13,445 nucleotides of DNA, from contig CAMUFJ010000039.1 in the NCBI GenBank assembly GCA_947088135.1, positions 1 to 13,445 on the forward strand. The letters run 5' to 3'. Shown one piece after another: positions 7,773 through 13,439 of the stretch. Under the pieces are notes generated by a model, which was not told the origin of the DNA, did not search any database, and worked only from the letters and a program-made list of their open reading frames with translations. Position 1 is the first letter of the stretch; every line of letters starts with the position of its first letter. Both the position numbers and the translations under genes were made by a program. Source of the DNA: an uncultured Clostridia bacterium (GTDB lineage: Bacteria; Bacillota; Clostridia; Christensenellales; Borkfalkiaceae).

Positions 7773-8780
7773 TCAAGAAAGCAACGCGGGCGGAAAAAGA
7801 GGCTCGTTGTTTTCTTCGATCTCGATCCTTTCCCACGCCTCGCGCGCGCCCGCAAACCGTGCGCCGCGAAGCGCCGTACAACCGTAAAACGCACTCTCGC
7901 CGATATGGACGACCCCGCTCCCCAAGCCGACGCTTGCGAGCGCGGAACAGTTATAGAACGCCTTGCAACCGATGCCGAGAACGGCGTTCGGGATCTCGAT
8001 TCTTTCAAGCGTACGGCACTCCGCAAACGCGCCCCTGTCGATGAATTTCGTCGATCGGTGAATGACGCAGGAATCGACCTCGCGCGACTTGTGAACGGAA
8101 AGCAGAACGTAAGGGTTATTTTTGTTGCCGAGATAATAGGCATTGTCAAATTCCGTCTGCGAAGTAATCGCCATGCACAAACAGAACACCTCGTCGCCGA
8201 CGCTTTGAAGGCTGTTCGGCAGTTCGATACGCTCCAACGCATAACAGCCGTAAAACGCGCGGTCGCCGATTTTCGTAACCCCCTCGGGAATGACCGCCTC
8301 AACCAAGAAACGGCAGCCGCGAAAGGCGCCCTCCCCCACTTCGGTCACGGGATAGCCGAACAATTCTTGCGGAAGCATAATTTTGTCCGCCTCTTTATTT
8401 TCCTCCGCAAGTCCCGTAACGGTATAGCTCCGCGTCCCTTCCCGCCACTCGAACCGCAACCCGTCTGCCGTAGGCGTCCGTAAATCGAGTTCTTCCTCGC
8501 TTGCTCCCTCCGCCGTTGCTTCGGTTTCTTCTTCGGATTCCTCTTCGGCTTCGTCCGCAACCTCTTCCGCAGCTTCTTCCGCAATTTCTTCGACGGGCTC
8601 GTCTTCCGCCTCTATTTCGGGCAGGGGCGAAGCGGGCGCGGGAAATTCCCCGCCGTCTTCGGCGGGAATGAGATTTCGGCAATCTTCCCCGCAGTCTGCG
8701 TTCTGTTTCCCTTCCGCTTGCAGGGACAGCATTGCCGACAGCACGCCGTATAAAAGCTTGTACACCCGTTTCTTTTTCAT
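7773..8780 (-). CDS. Secreted BspA-like leucine-rich-repeat protein with acidic linker
   Basis: A 335-residue protein with three parts. Residues 1-22 (basic MKKKRVYK, a short hydrophobic run to about 20, then QAEG) look like a Sec signal peptide. Residues 54-98 are a low-complexity Glu/Ala/Asp linker. Residues 118-325 are LRR_5/BspA-type repeats, each marked by an AF-x-x-C core: GAFRGC 151, RAFYGC 174, VFCLC 199, GAFAEC 250, KAFYNC 273, SAFYGC 296. The C-terminal AWERIEIEENNEPL resembles the capping strand of such domains. BspA-like repeats are known in surface and adhesion proteins of gut and oral bacteria; binding here is inference. No LPXTG motif or membrane anchor is visible. The ATG at 8780 has AGGAG 5 nt upstream. 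It has its own promoter and is not part of the pur operon. Confidence 0.85.
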   Translation of the reverse strand: MKKKRVYKLLYGVLSAMLSLQAEGKQNADCGEDCRNLIPAEDGGEFPAPASPLPEIEAEDEPVEEIAEEAAEEVADEAEEESEEETEATAEGASEEELDLRTPTADGLRFEWREGTRSYTVTGLAEENKEADKIMLPQELFGYPVTEVGEGAFRGCRFLVEAVIPEGVTKIGDRAFYGCYALERIELPNSLQSVGDEVFCLCMAITSQTEFDNAYYLGNKNNPYVLLSVHKSREVDSCVIHRSTKFIDRGAFAECRTLERIEIPNAVLGIGCKAFYNCSALASVGLGSGVVHIGESAFYGCTALRGARFAGAREAWERIEIEENNEPLFPPALLS

Positions 8781-8797
8781 AAACGCTCCTATCGTTT

Positions 8798-8827
8798 ATT
8801 TTAACGGGTGTCGCCGTCTGTTGTCAA
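8798..8827 (-). promoter_or_regulatory. Promoter of the LRR protein gene
   Basis: The minus strand has a perfect TTGACA (8827-8822), an 18-nt spacer and TAAAAT (8803-8798). The expected start near 8791 is immediately in front of the AGGAG ribosome site, giving a very short leader. Confidence 0.75.
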
Positions 8828-8870
8828 TGATTTCACATACCGTTCGCAAAATTTTATTGCCGCCGGCAAC

Positions 8871-8899
8871 AAAAAAAACGACCCGCAAAGGTCGTTTTT
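8871..8899 (-). terminator. Rho-independent terminator of the SecB-like gene
   Basis: AAAAACGACC and GGTCGTTTTT form a 10-bp stem around a six-base loop (8874-8899). On the minus strand the stem runs into eight consecutive T, so it ends transcription of the SecB-like gene, whose stop is at 8916. The plus-strand T-run (8895-8899) is shorter. A second palindrome, TTGCCG-C-CGGCAA (8857-8869), lies just past the T-run. Confidence 0.9.
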
Positions 8900-8915
8900 G
8901 TTTGTTGCGATTTGC

Positions 8916-9365
8916 TCAGTTCACCGTTTTGGGATCGAAGCTCAACGTATAGTTGTTGGGGCCGCGGTCGTCGGGGAAAAGCGTAGAGCCCGAAACGACG
9001 GGCAACGTGAGCGGATTGATGAGCGCATCCGCCGTAAGGTTGGTGACTGCCGCGCGAAGGTAGGGGAAAATCGTTTCCGTCGCATTGATCGCAAACGTTC
9101 TTCTATCCTCGTCGTTGTTCATGTTCTCCACCTCGAACACGCCGACGAAACGGGCGATCAGGTTGAAGGGCTTGGGGGATTCCTCCGTCGATTCGATCTT
9201 GCATTCCAAAATAACGATGTTGATTTTGGGATTCTCGTTCGCCTGACGGATCTGGCGGGAGAAGAAGGGCTTGATTTCGAACTTCGTGTCGGGAGAAACT
9301 TTGAGCGGGTTAACCTTAAAATTAAGCTCGTCCGCAGTGAGTGCTTTCAAAGAATATTCGATCAT
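8916..9365 (-). CDS. secB: SecB-family protein-export chaperone homologue
   Basis: A 149-residue protein that I assign to the SecB family, which holds precursor proteins unfolded for export or, in some relatives, controls toxin-antitoxin pairs. The best match is the segment at residues 99-124, IFPYLRAAVTNLTADAL followed by INPLTLPVV, which corresponds to the conserved FPYAR...LT...GFPPLLLPP stretch of SecB. Before it is a beta-rich half with charged strands (30-96), also as in SecB. It lacks the acidic C-terminal tail known for SecA binding in proteobacterial SecB. The ATG at 9365 has GAGGT upstream, and a consensus promoter and terminator make it monocistronic. No toxin, antitoxin or sec gene adjoins it. 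SecB is less common in Firmicutes than in proteobacteria. Confidence 0.75.
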   Translation of the reverse strand: MIEYSLKALTADELNFKVNPLKVSPDTKFEIKPFFSRQIRQANENPKINIVILECKIESTEESPKPFNLIARFVGVFEVENMNNDEDRRTFAINATETIFPYLRAAVTNLTADALINPLTLPVVSGSTLFPDDRGPNNYTLSFDPKTVN

Positions 9366-9396
9366 TTTTTTACCTCATTCAAATAGCTTTTTGATT

Positions 9397-9425
9397 ATTT
9401 TACCATTTCTTTCCGCAAATGTCAA
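9397..9425 (-). promoter_or_regulatory. Promoter of the SecB-like gene
   Basis: The minus strand has TTGACA (9425-9420), a 17-nt spacer and TAAAAT (9402-9397), about as close to consensus as any promoter in the window. It is divergent from the MATE promoter within one AT-rich 168-nt gap that contains no gene. Confidence 0.85.
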
Positions 9426-9495
9426 TGCTATTTTAAAATTCCCTTAATTTTTGTAAAAATATTTTTCAAAAACGCATTTTTTCAGTTCAATTCGC

Positions 9496-9523
9496 TTGCT
9501 TTTTTTTTGCATTTTAATATAAT
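9496..9523 (+). promoter_or_regulatory. Promoter of the MATE transporter gene
   Basis: TTGCTT (9496-9501), a 16-nt spacer and a perfect TATAAT (9518-9523). The predicted start near 9530 is only about 4 nt before the likely ATG at 9534, which suggests a leaderless or nearly leaderless mRNA. Confidence 0.7.
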
Positions 9524-9533
9524 ACAAACGACT

Positions 9534-10940
9534 ATGAAAGATCTCACCAAGGGCAACCCGTTTAAACTCATTCTGCTGTTTGCGCTTCCCGTCTTTTTGG
9601 GGTGCGTTTTTCAGCAACTCTATAACATGGTGGACACCGTCATCGTCGGCAATACCGTAAACGCTTCCGCGCTCACGGGAGTAGGCTTGACGGGGCCCAT
9701 TAACTTTCTCGTTCTCGGATTCGTAAGCGGGCTTACCTCAGGCTTTTCCGTGCGCATCGCGCAGAGATTCGGCGCGGAAGACATGGACGGCGTTCGGCGC
9801 GCCATCGGCATGAGCCTTTTACTCTGCGTCGCCATCGCCGTGCTTCTCACCGCGATCGCCCTGCCCCTCACCGCGCCCCTTCTGCGGTTCATGGAGGTCG
9901 GCGAAGACTACTTCCCCTACGCTTACAGCTATTTGTTCGTCATCTTCTGCGGAATCGGCGCAACCGTCTTTTACAACATGACGGCGGGAATCTTGCGCGC
10001 GGTGGGCGACTCCCGCAACCCCCTATGGTTTTTGATCGCGGCGGCGGCGCTCAACGTCGCGCTCGACTTCGCCTTTATCATGGGCTTTAAAATGCACCGC
10101 CACGGCGCGGCGCTTGCCACCGTAATTTCCCAGCTCCTTTCGGGAGGCGCGTGCTTTATCTTCATTCTCGTGCGCCACCCCGAGCTTCGCCTTTCCCGCG
10201 CGGACTGGAAGTGGAATTGGCGTCTTGCGGGCGGACATATCGCCGTGGGACTGCCCATGGCTTTGCAGTTTTCCATTACGGCGGTCGGATGCATGATCCA
10301 GCAAAAAGCGCTCAACGGCTTGGCGGAGAGCTCGCTCGGCGCGGCGACCGCGTACGTCACCGCCACCAAAATCGACAATCTTGCCGCACAAAGCTTCGTC
10401 GCGCTCGGAACCGCGCTTGCAACCTTCGCGGGGCAAAACTGCGGCGCGGGGCGCATGGACCGCGTGCGGAAGGGCGTGAAAGCGGGCATGGTATACACCG
10501 TTTGCGGAGCCGCGATCGGGCTCGCCTTCTGCATGGGGCTGTATTACCCGCTCATGAACTTGTTTTTAAACGCGGAAATAGACCCCAACGTCGCGCTGTA
10601 TCACGACGATATTCTCGCCTACGGCTTCAAGTATCTGCTCTTTCAATCGGCAAATTACTTTTTCCTCGGCACCATTTACATATACCGCAACACATTGCAG
10701 GGGATCGGGAAAAGCGTCCTCGCCATGCTCGGGGGCGTTGTAGAGCTTGCCGCACGCGTGCTCACGGCGTTCGTGTTCGTGAAAATTTTGGAGTTTACGG
10801 GCGTGTGCATCTCCAACCCCGTCGCGTGGGTTTCCTGCGACGTGTTCCTGTTCGCGGCGTACCTCGTCGTCATGCGCGGGATCAGAAAAAAAGAAAAGAT
10901 GCCCGACGAACAGCAGACGTCCCTCTCCGCCGCCGCCTGA
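9534..10940 (+). CDS. MATE-family multidrug/cation antiporter
   Basis: A 468-residue inner-membrane transporter of the multidrug and toxin extrusion family, expected to export organic cations or drugs in exchange for Na+ or H+. It begins MKDLTKGNPFKLILLFALPV with FQQLYNMVDTVIVG right after it, the standard start of this NorM/DinF-like clade. The two-fold repeat is visible: GILRAVGDSRNPLWF in the N-half and NTLQGIGKSVLAMLGGVVELAARV in the C-half, with about 12 hydrophobic segments in all. It ends in a short charged tail. The ATG at 9534 fits family starts; a TTG at 9507 would extend it through the -10 box and is rejected. No Shine-Dalgarno is seen before 9534. Substrate cannot be told from sequence. 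Confidence 0.95.
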   Translation: MKDLTKGNPFKLILLFALPVFLGCVFQQLYNMVDTVIVGNTVNASALTGVGLTGPINFLVLGFVSGLTSGFSVRIAQRFGAEDMDGVRRAIGMSLLLCVAIAVLLTAIALPLTAPLLRFMEVGEDYFPYAYSYLFVIFCGIGATVFYNMTAGILRAVGDSRNPLWFLIAAAALNVALDFAFIMGFKMHRHGAALATVISQLLSGGACFIFILVRHPELRLSRADWKWNWRLAGGHIAVGLPMALQFSITAVGCMIQQKALNGLAESSLGAATAYVTATKIDNLAAQSFVALGTALATFAGQNCGAGRMDRVRKGVKAGMVYTVCGAAIGLAFCMGLYYPLMNLFLNAEIDPNVALYHDDILAYGFKYLLFQSANYFFLGTIYIYRNTLQGIGKSVLAMLGGVVELAARVLTAFVFVKILEFTGVCISNPVAWVSCDVFLFAAYLVVMRGIRKKEKMPDEQQTSLSAAA

Positions 10941-10955
10941 ACGGCGGTTTTTTCT
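10930..10955 (+). terminator. Terminator overlapping the MATE stop codon
   Basis: CCGCCG and CGGCGG form a 6-bp GC stem around CCTGAA (10930-10947), followed by six T and more pyrimidines. The TGA stop of the transporter lies in the loop, so the C-terminal codons are part of the terminator. Confidence 0.85.
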
Positions 10956-10957
10956 TC

Positions 10958-10986
10958 TTGACTTTCCGCACGCAACCGATTATAAT
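10958..10986 (+). promoter_or_regulatory. Promoter of the YcxB-like gene
   Basis: TTGACT (10958-10963), a 17-nt spacer and TATAAT (10981-10986). It begins directly after the T-run of the preceding terminator. The start near 10993 leaves a leader of about 14 nt. Confidence 0.85.
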
Positions 10987-11006
10987 AAAAATAGGGAGAA
11001 TTGATC

Positions 11007-11555
11007 ATGATCGTCAACCAAACCAAAAACGACTTGGATTTAAACGCGCTCGCCGCCAAGCGTTTGAGCAAAAAGGCGCGTATTCTGTTTTCCGTCGCCG
11101 CGCTGATGTTTCTCGTGCTGGGAATTGCCGTGCTCTGCGTGGAAATCTTCATTCCCGCCGAAGAGCCCGACTATTTCGACGGCATTTTCTTTACGGTGTT
11201 CGGCGCGATTTTTCTCGTGTTCGCCGTGTTTTTGTATCCCTTCGTTCTGAAATGGGCTTGCAAAAGGGCGATGCAGGGAAAATATTCCGACAACCGCTAT
11301 ACCTTTACGGAAGAGGGCTATGAAATAGAGAGCAAAATCACGGAGGGCGAAGCCGCGAGCAAGACGGCGGGCTCTTATTCCTCCCTGACGCAGGTGCGGG
11401 AATATTGCGACCTCTGGCTGATTTATTTGAACAAGGCAACCATGTTTGCACTCCGCAAGGACGGCATGGTCGAGGGCACTGCGGAAGAGCTCTCCGCCCT
11501 GCTCCGCTCCGCCGTCGGCGCGCGCTACAAAATCTGCTTTAAAATAAAAAACTAA
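11007..11555 (+). CDS. YcxB-like two-helix membrane protein
   Basis: A 182-residue protein with two transmembrane helices (about 26-48 and 58-82) followed by a cytoplasmic beta-rich domain. The pattern YTFTEEGYEIES (98-109), then YSSLTQVREYCDLWLIYLNKA (about 124-144) and FALRKDGM is typical of YcxB-like proteins, a family of unknown function in Firmicutes. The ATG at 11007 is chosen because GGGAG lies 8 nt upstream; the TTG at 11001 is too close to it. It is monocistronic between its own promoter and terminator. Function unknown. Confidence 0.8.
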   Translation: MIVNQTKNDLDLNALAAKRLSKKARILFSVAALMFLVLGIAVLCVEIFIPAEEPDYFDGIFFTVFGAIFLVFAVFLYPFVLKWACKRAMQGKYSDNRYTFTEEGYEIESKITEGEAASKTAGSYSSLTQVREYCDLWLIYLNKATMFALRKDGMVEGTAEELSALLRSAVGARYKICFKIKN

Positions 11556-11571
11556 CCGAATAAAACGCACG

Positions 11572-11601
11572 AAAAAAGGAAGGGCTTGCCTTCCTTTTTT
11601 T
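11572..11601. terminator. Bidirectional terminator between convergent genes
   Basis: AAAAAAGGAAGG and CCTTCCTTTTTT make a 12-bp stem around GCTTG. There is a T-run on both strands (seven T on plus, six on minus), so it can end both the YcxB-like gene (stop 11555) and the convergent gene (stop 11626). Confidence 0.92.
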
Positions 11602-11625
11602 ATTGTTCCCGCAAAAAAAGCACTT

Positions 11626-12069
11626 TTACGAAATCATACCCTTCCAAGTTTTTTCGAACTTCTCTTCCGCGCAGAGAAGCTCTTCCGCCAAAGCGCGGAT
11701 CTCCTCGTCGGCGCAGTCCTCGCTCATCTCGCCGAGCGAGCTTTTGAGCGCCGTGATGCCCATCACCGTGCCCTGCGTCATCATCTCCGCAATGTGCGCG
11801 CGCGAATTGTCGGTCATCGTGCTCATCTTGATACTGCTCCACATCATCGCCTTTTTGATCATACCGGGGTTTTTAAGCTCGATATTTTTATCCTTTGCGA
11901 TAATGGACGCTTTCCCGCTGAATTTTTCGTACTCTTCGTGCTGGCGCAACAGCTCCTCGCGCACGTCCGCGTCCTCCGCCTCGGGCAAAATATCCGAAAT
12001 GGATTGCAGCGCCAACTGACAGTTGCGGTGTACTTCGGCAAGTACTTCTTCGCTTTTTTTAATTTCCAT
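11626..12069 (-). CDS. Small all-helical protein of unknown function
   Basis: A 147-residue, highly charged protein predicted by eye to be almost wholly alpha-helical. One long helix spans residues about 3-28, a second about 33-60, a methionine-rich segment IKKAMMWSSIKMSTMTD follows (about 71-87), then two more helices to the end. The layout resembles a ferritin-like four-helix bundle, and similar unnamed proteins occur in Clostridia, but the metal-ligand pattern of ferritins is not evident. The ATG at 12069 has AAGGAG 5 nt upstream; a GTG at 12075 lies inside that ribosome site. It diverges from rplU. No clear promoter was found in front of it. Function not known. Confidence 0.75.
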   Translation of the reverse strand: MEIKKSEEVLAEVHRNCQLALQSISDILPEAEDADVREELLRQHEEYEKFSGKASIIAKDKNIELKNPGMIKKAMMWSSIKMSTMTDNSRAHIAEMMTQGTVMGITALKSSLGEMSEDCADEEIRALAEELLCAEEKFEKTWKGMIS

Positions 12070-12133
12070 AATCACTCCTTTTTCTTATTATTGGGAAAGT
12101 TGTCTTTTTATATGCAAATCGGGTCAAAACCGC

Positions 12134-12162
12134 TTGACATTTCTTTGTAAGCGTGGTAAATT
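12134..12162 (+). promoter_or_regulatory. Promoter of the rplU-rpmA operon
   Basis: A perfect TTGACA (12134-12139), a 17-nt spacer and TAAATT (12157-12162). The transcription start is expected near 12169, giving a leader of about 86 nt before rplU. Confidence 0.8.
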
Positions 12163-12168
12163 AGAGCA

Positions 12169-12254
12169 TGAGCCGCTAAGGACGGGCTGACAAGTATTCC
12201 CGAACGGGAATCGCCTAAGCTACTTGCGAGACCGGGAAGAGGAGGTAAAAGCGA
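12169..12254 (+). promoter_or_regulatory. Structured rplU leader, probably an L21 leader
   Basis: The leader folds readily. ATTCCC and GGGAAT (12196-12211) form a hairpin with a GAAC loop, and CAAGT (12191-12195) with ACTTG (12222-12226) enclose it in a longer stem. AGCC/GGCT pairing (12171-12187) can form upstream. It ends in GAGGAGG before the rplU ATG. Position and fold fit the known Firmicutes L21 leader, through which L21 is thought to control its own operon. The family match is from memory and context. Confidence 0.55.
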
Positions 12255-12560
12255 ATGTACGCAATCATCGAAAACGGCGGAAAGCAGTATAAAGTTTCCG
12301 AAGGCGACGTGGTGAAGGTGGAAAAGCTCCCCGCGGAAGTGGGCGCAGAGGTTTCCTTCAACGTCGTAATGGTATCGGACGATACGGGCGTAAAGGTCGG
12401 CAAAGACGTTGCAAAAGCGAAAGTGACCGCAACCGTTCAGGCGCAGGATAAGTACAAGAAGATCATCGTCTTCAAGTACAAAGCGAAGAAGAACGTGCGC
12501 AAAAAGCAGGGTCATCGTCAGCCGTTCACCGCAGTGAAAATCGAAAAGATTTCACTTTGA
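12255..12560 (+). CDS. rplU: 50S ribosomal protein L21
   Basis: A 101-residue protein of the large ribosomal subunit that binds 23S rRNA. MYAIIENGGKQYKVSEGDVV at the start, VEKLPAEVGAEVSF, and the C-terminal KAKKNVRKKQGHRQPFTAVKI are diagnostic. GGAGG lies 9 nt before the ATG. It is the first gene of a two-gene operon with rpmA. The 44-nt gap to rpmA, where Firmicutes usually carry the prp (ysxB) protease gene, holds only a weak GGGC-GTTT-GCCC hairpin (12566-12577) and the rpmA ribosome site. Confidence 0.98.
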   Translation: MYAIIENGGKQYKVSEGDVVKVEKLPAEVGAEVSFNVVMVSDDTGVKVGKDVAKAKVTATVQAQDKYKKIIVFKYKAKKNVRKKQGHRQPFTAVKIEKISL

Positions 12561-12604
12561 CCAAGGGGCGTTTGCCCGCAACTATTTTTTAAGGAGTGTA
12601 GAAT

Positions 12605-12871
12605 ATGATTTTCTTCGGATTATTCGCTCATAAAAAGGGAACAGGTTCTTCGCACAACGGGCGCGACAGCAACGCAAAACGCCTCGGCGTAAAGCGTCAA
12701 GACGGGCAGTCCGTGCTCGCGGGAAGCATTATCGTGCGCCAGCGCGGTACGAAGATCCACCCCGGCAATAACGTCGGCATCGGCGGGGACGATACCCTCT
12801 TCGCGTTGAAGGACGGCGTGGTGAAATTCGAGCGGAAAGGCAAAGACAAGAAACAAGTCAGCGTTTATTGA
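12605..12871 (+). CDS. rpmA: 50S ribosomal protein L27 with N-terminal extension
   Basis: An 88-residue ribosomal protein whose mature N-terminus reaches the peptidyl transferase centre. HKKGTGSSHNGRDSNAKRLG (9-28) and GGDDTLFALKDGVVKFERKG are the family signature. Residues 1-8, MIFFGLFA, form an extension before HKKG; it resembles, but is not identical to, the LQFFA-ending extension that Prp removes in Firmicutes. Cleavage after Ala8 is inferred. The ATG has AAGGAG with 8 nt spacing. The gene ends just before a strong terminator. Confidence 0.98.
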   Translation: MIFFGLFAHKKGTGSSHNGRDSNAKRLGVKRQDGQSVLAGSIIVRQRGTKIHPGNNVGIGGDDTLFALKDGVVKFERKGKDKKQVSVY

Positions 12872-12876
12872 GCATG

Positions 12877-12905
12877 ACCGACGGGTATCCCCCGTCGGTT
12901 TTTAT
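12877..12905 (+). terminator. Terminator of rplU-rpmA
   Basis: ACCGACGGG and CCCGTCGGT form a 9-bp stem around TATCC (12877-12899), followed by a TTTTTATTTT tract. It begins 6 nt after the rpmA stop and separates the ribosomal operon from veg. Confidence 0.93.
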
Positions 12906-13066
12906 TTTAAAATTCAAGAGGTAAAGACCATTGCGCAATTAAAGTAATTTGTAACGACACTGCCAAATGCGGCTCGGAGGGCGTTCTGCTTCCCACGGAA
13001 GCGGAATACCCGTTTTACGGATTACTGAAAATGAAACGCAATGATCATAATTGGGTTTTTTTCGTG

Positions 13067-13096
13067 TTCCGTGCGAGCCGCACGGAATATTTTTTT
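13067..13096 (+). terminator. Perfect terminator hairpin 57 nt before veg
   Basis: A mismatch-free 9-bp stem, TTCCGTGCG with CGCACGGAA and an AGC loop, is followed by TATTTTTTT. It would stop plus-strand transcription, yet the preceding gene already has its own terminator at 12877-12905. It therefore implies a transcript that starts between about 12905 and 13060, either a leader or a small RNA. Confidence 0.85.
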
Positions 13097-13126
13097 GAAA
13101 AGTGTTTTCCGAAAACGGAATATTTT
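13082..13126 (+). repeat. 12-bp direct repeat upstream of veg
   Basis: ACGGAATATTTT occurs at 13082-13093 and again at 13115-13126, 33 bp apart. Each copy is the 3' arm and tail of one hairpin, and each is preceded by a GTGTT...CCG arm, so the second hairpin looks like a shortened copy of the first. Confidence 0.6.
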
Positions 13127-13152
13127 CGGGCGAAAAGGTCAATCATCGAAGC

Positions 13153-13398
13153 ATGATCAAACCGAGCGGAAGTATTACACAGGTAAAAAAGACGATTGCG
13201 GAATATTTTAACAGACAGGTGGACGTGACCGTGAACCTCGGCCGAAACAAGGTGCTCAAATACTGCGGGGAACTCTCGGGCGTTTACCCCGCCCTGTTTA
13301 CCGTCCGCCCCAACGACAAGGACTTTTTGGGAAAAACCTCTTATTCGTATGCCGAAGTACTCTGCGGAAGCGTTTCCGTGAAACCCAGCGCCAAGTAA
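13153..13398 (+). CDS. veg: Veg family protein
   Basis: An 81-residue protein of the Veg family, small conserved Firmicutes proteins linked in B. subtilis to biofilm control and highly expressed in vegetative cells. Visible matches are the N-terminal ITQVKKTIAEYFNRQVDVTV, a basic GRNKVLKYCGELSGVYPALF (30-49), and KTSYSYAEVLCGSVSV (61-76). The fold expected is a small beta barrel. The ATG at 13153 fits family length; a GTG at 13102 would add 17 residues through the hairpin region. No good ribosome site lies at normal distance before 13153 (AAAAGG is about 14 nt away), but the ATG overlaps the TGA of the upstream open frame, so coupling is possible. Confidence 0.9.
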   Translation: MIKPSGSITQVKKTIAEYFNRQVDVTVNLGRNKVLKYCGELSGVYPALFTVRPNDKDFLGKTSYSYAEVLCGSVSVKPSAK

Positions 13399-13410
13399 CC
13401 CCCCCGCCTG

Positions 13411-13439
13411 CCGTACCGCTTTCAGCGGTACGGTTTTTT
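13411..13439 (+). terminator. Terminator of veg
   Basis: CCGTACCGCT and AGCGGTACGG form a perfect 10-bp stem around TTC (13411-13433), followed by six T. It starts 12 nt after the veg stop. Confidence 0.95.

Larger units (their letters stand above)
12968..13126 (+). promoter_or_regulatory. Hairpin-rich leader-like region upstream of veg
   Basis: Three hairpins share a TTCC...GGAA core: GCTTCC-CAC-GGAAGC (12988-13002), the terminator TTCCGTGCG-AGC-CGCACGGAA (13067-13087) and TTCCG-AAAA-CGGAA (13107-13120). TGCGGCTCG (12968-12976) is perfectly complementary to CGAGCCGCA (13074-13082), which spans the terminator's loop and 3' arm, so an alternative antiterminator pairing is possible. No known riboswitch was recognised and no clear promoter lies in front of it. 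It could be a veg attenuator or a short RNA gene ending at 13096. Confidence 0.4.
12911..13156 (+). pseudogene. Open frame before veg without a usable full-length start; possible gene remnant
   Basis: One plus-strand frame is free of stops for 82 codons from 12911 and ends with a TGA that overlaps the veg ATG by 4 nt (ATGA). Its translation contains ICNDTAKC, then LLPTEAEYPFYGLLKMKRND and NWVFFVFRASRTEYFF, which looks protein-like but is unknown to me. The only in-frame ATG is at 13031 (41 residues, weak ribosome site). A good AAGAGG (12916-12921) precedes an out-of-frame ATT GCG CAA TTA AAG that meets a stop at once; one added base near 12944 would join it to the long frame. The region also holds hairpins, so it may be non-coding. 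Confidence 0.25.

Noticed and set aside
9507..9533. Upstream TTG start extending the MATE protein by nine residues
   Set aside because: It would lie before and through the TATAAT box, and the family normally starts near the ATG at 9534.
10151..11323. 390-codon plus-strand frame running through the MATE gene into the YcxB-like gene
   Set aside because: It is a shifted, Arg-rich frame of two well-supported genes and crosses a terminator and a promoter.
12566..12590. Terminator between rplU and rpmA
   Set aside because: The GGGC/GCCC stem is only 4 bp and the T-run is 8 nt away, so significant termination is unlikely; L27 must be made in step with L21.
13095..13124. veg promoter TTGAAA with AATATT, 18-nt spacer
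   Set aside because: The -10 element matches consensus at only four of six positions and lies within a hairpin, so it was not listed as a feature; it remains possible.
12939..13142. 67-codon minus-strand frame between rpmA and veg
   Set aside because: It has no ribosome site, no motif and would overlap the terminator hairpins; it mirrors the plus-strand open frame.
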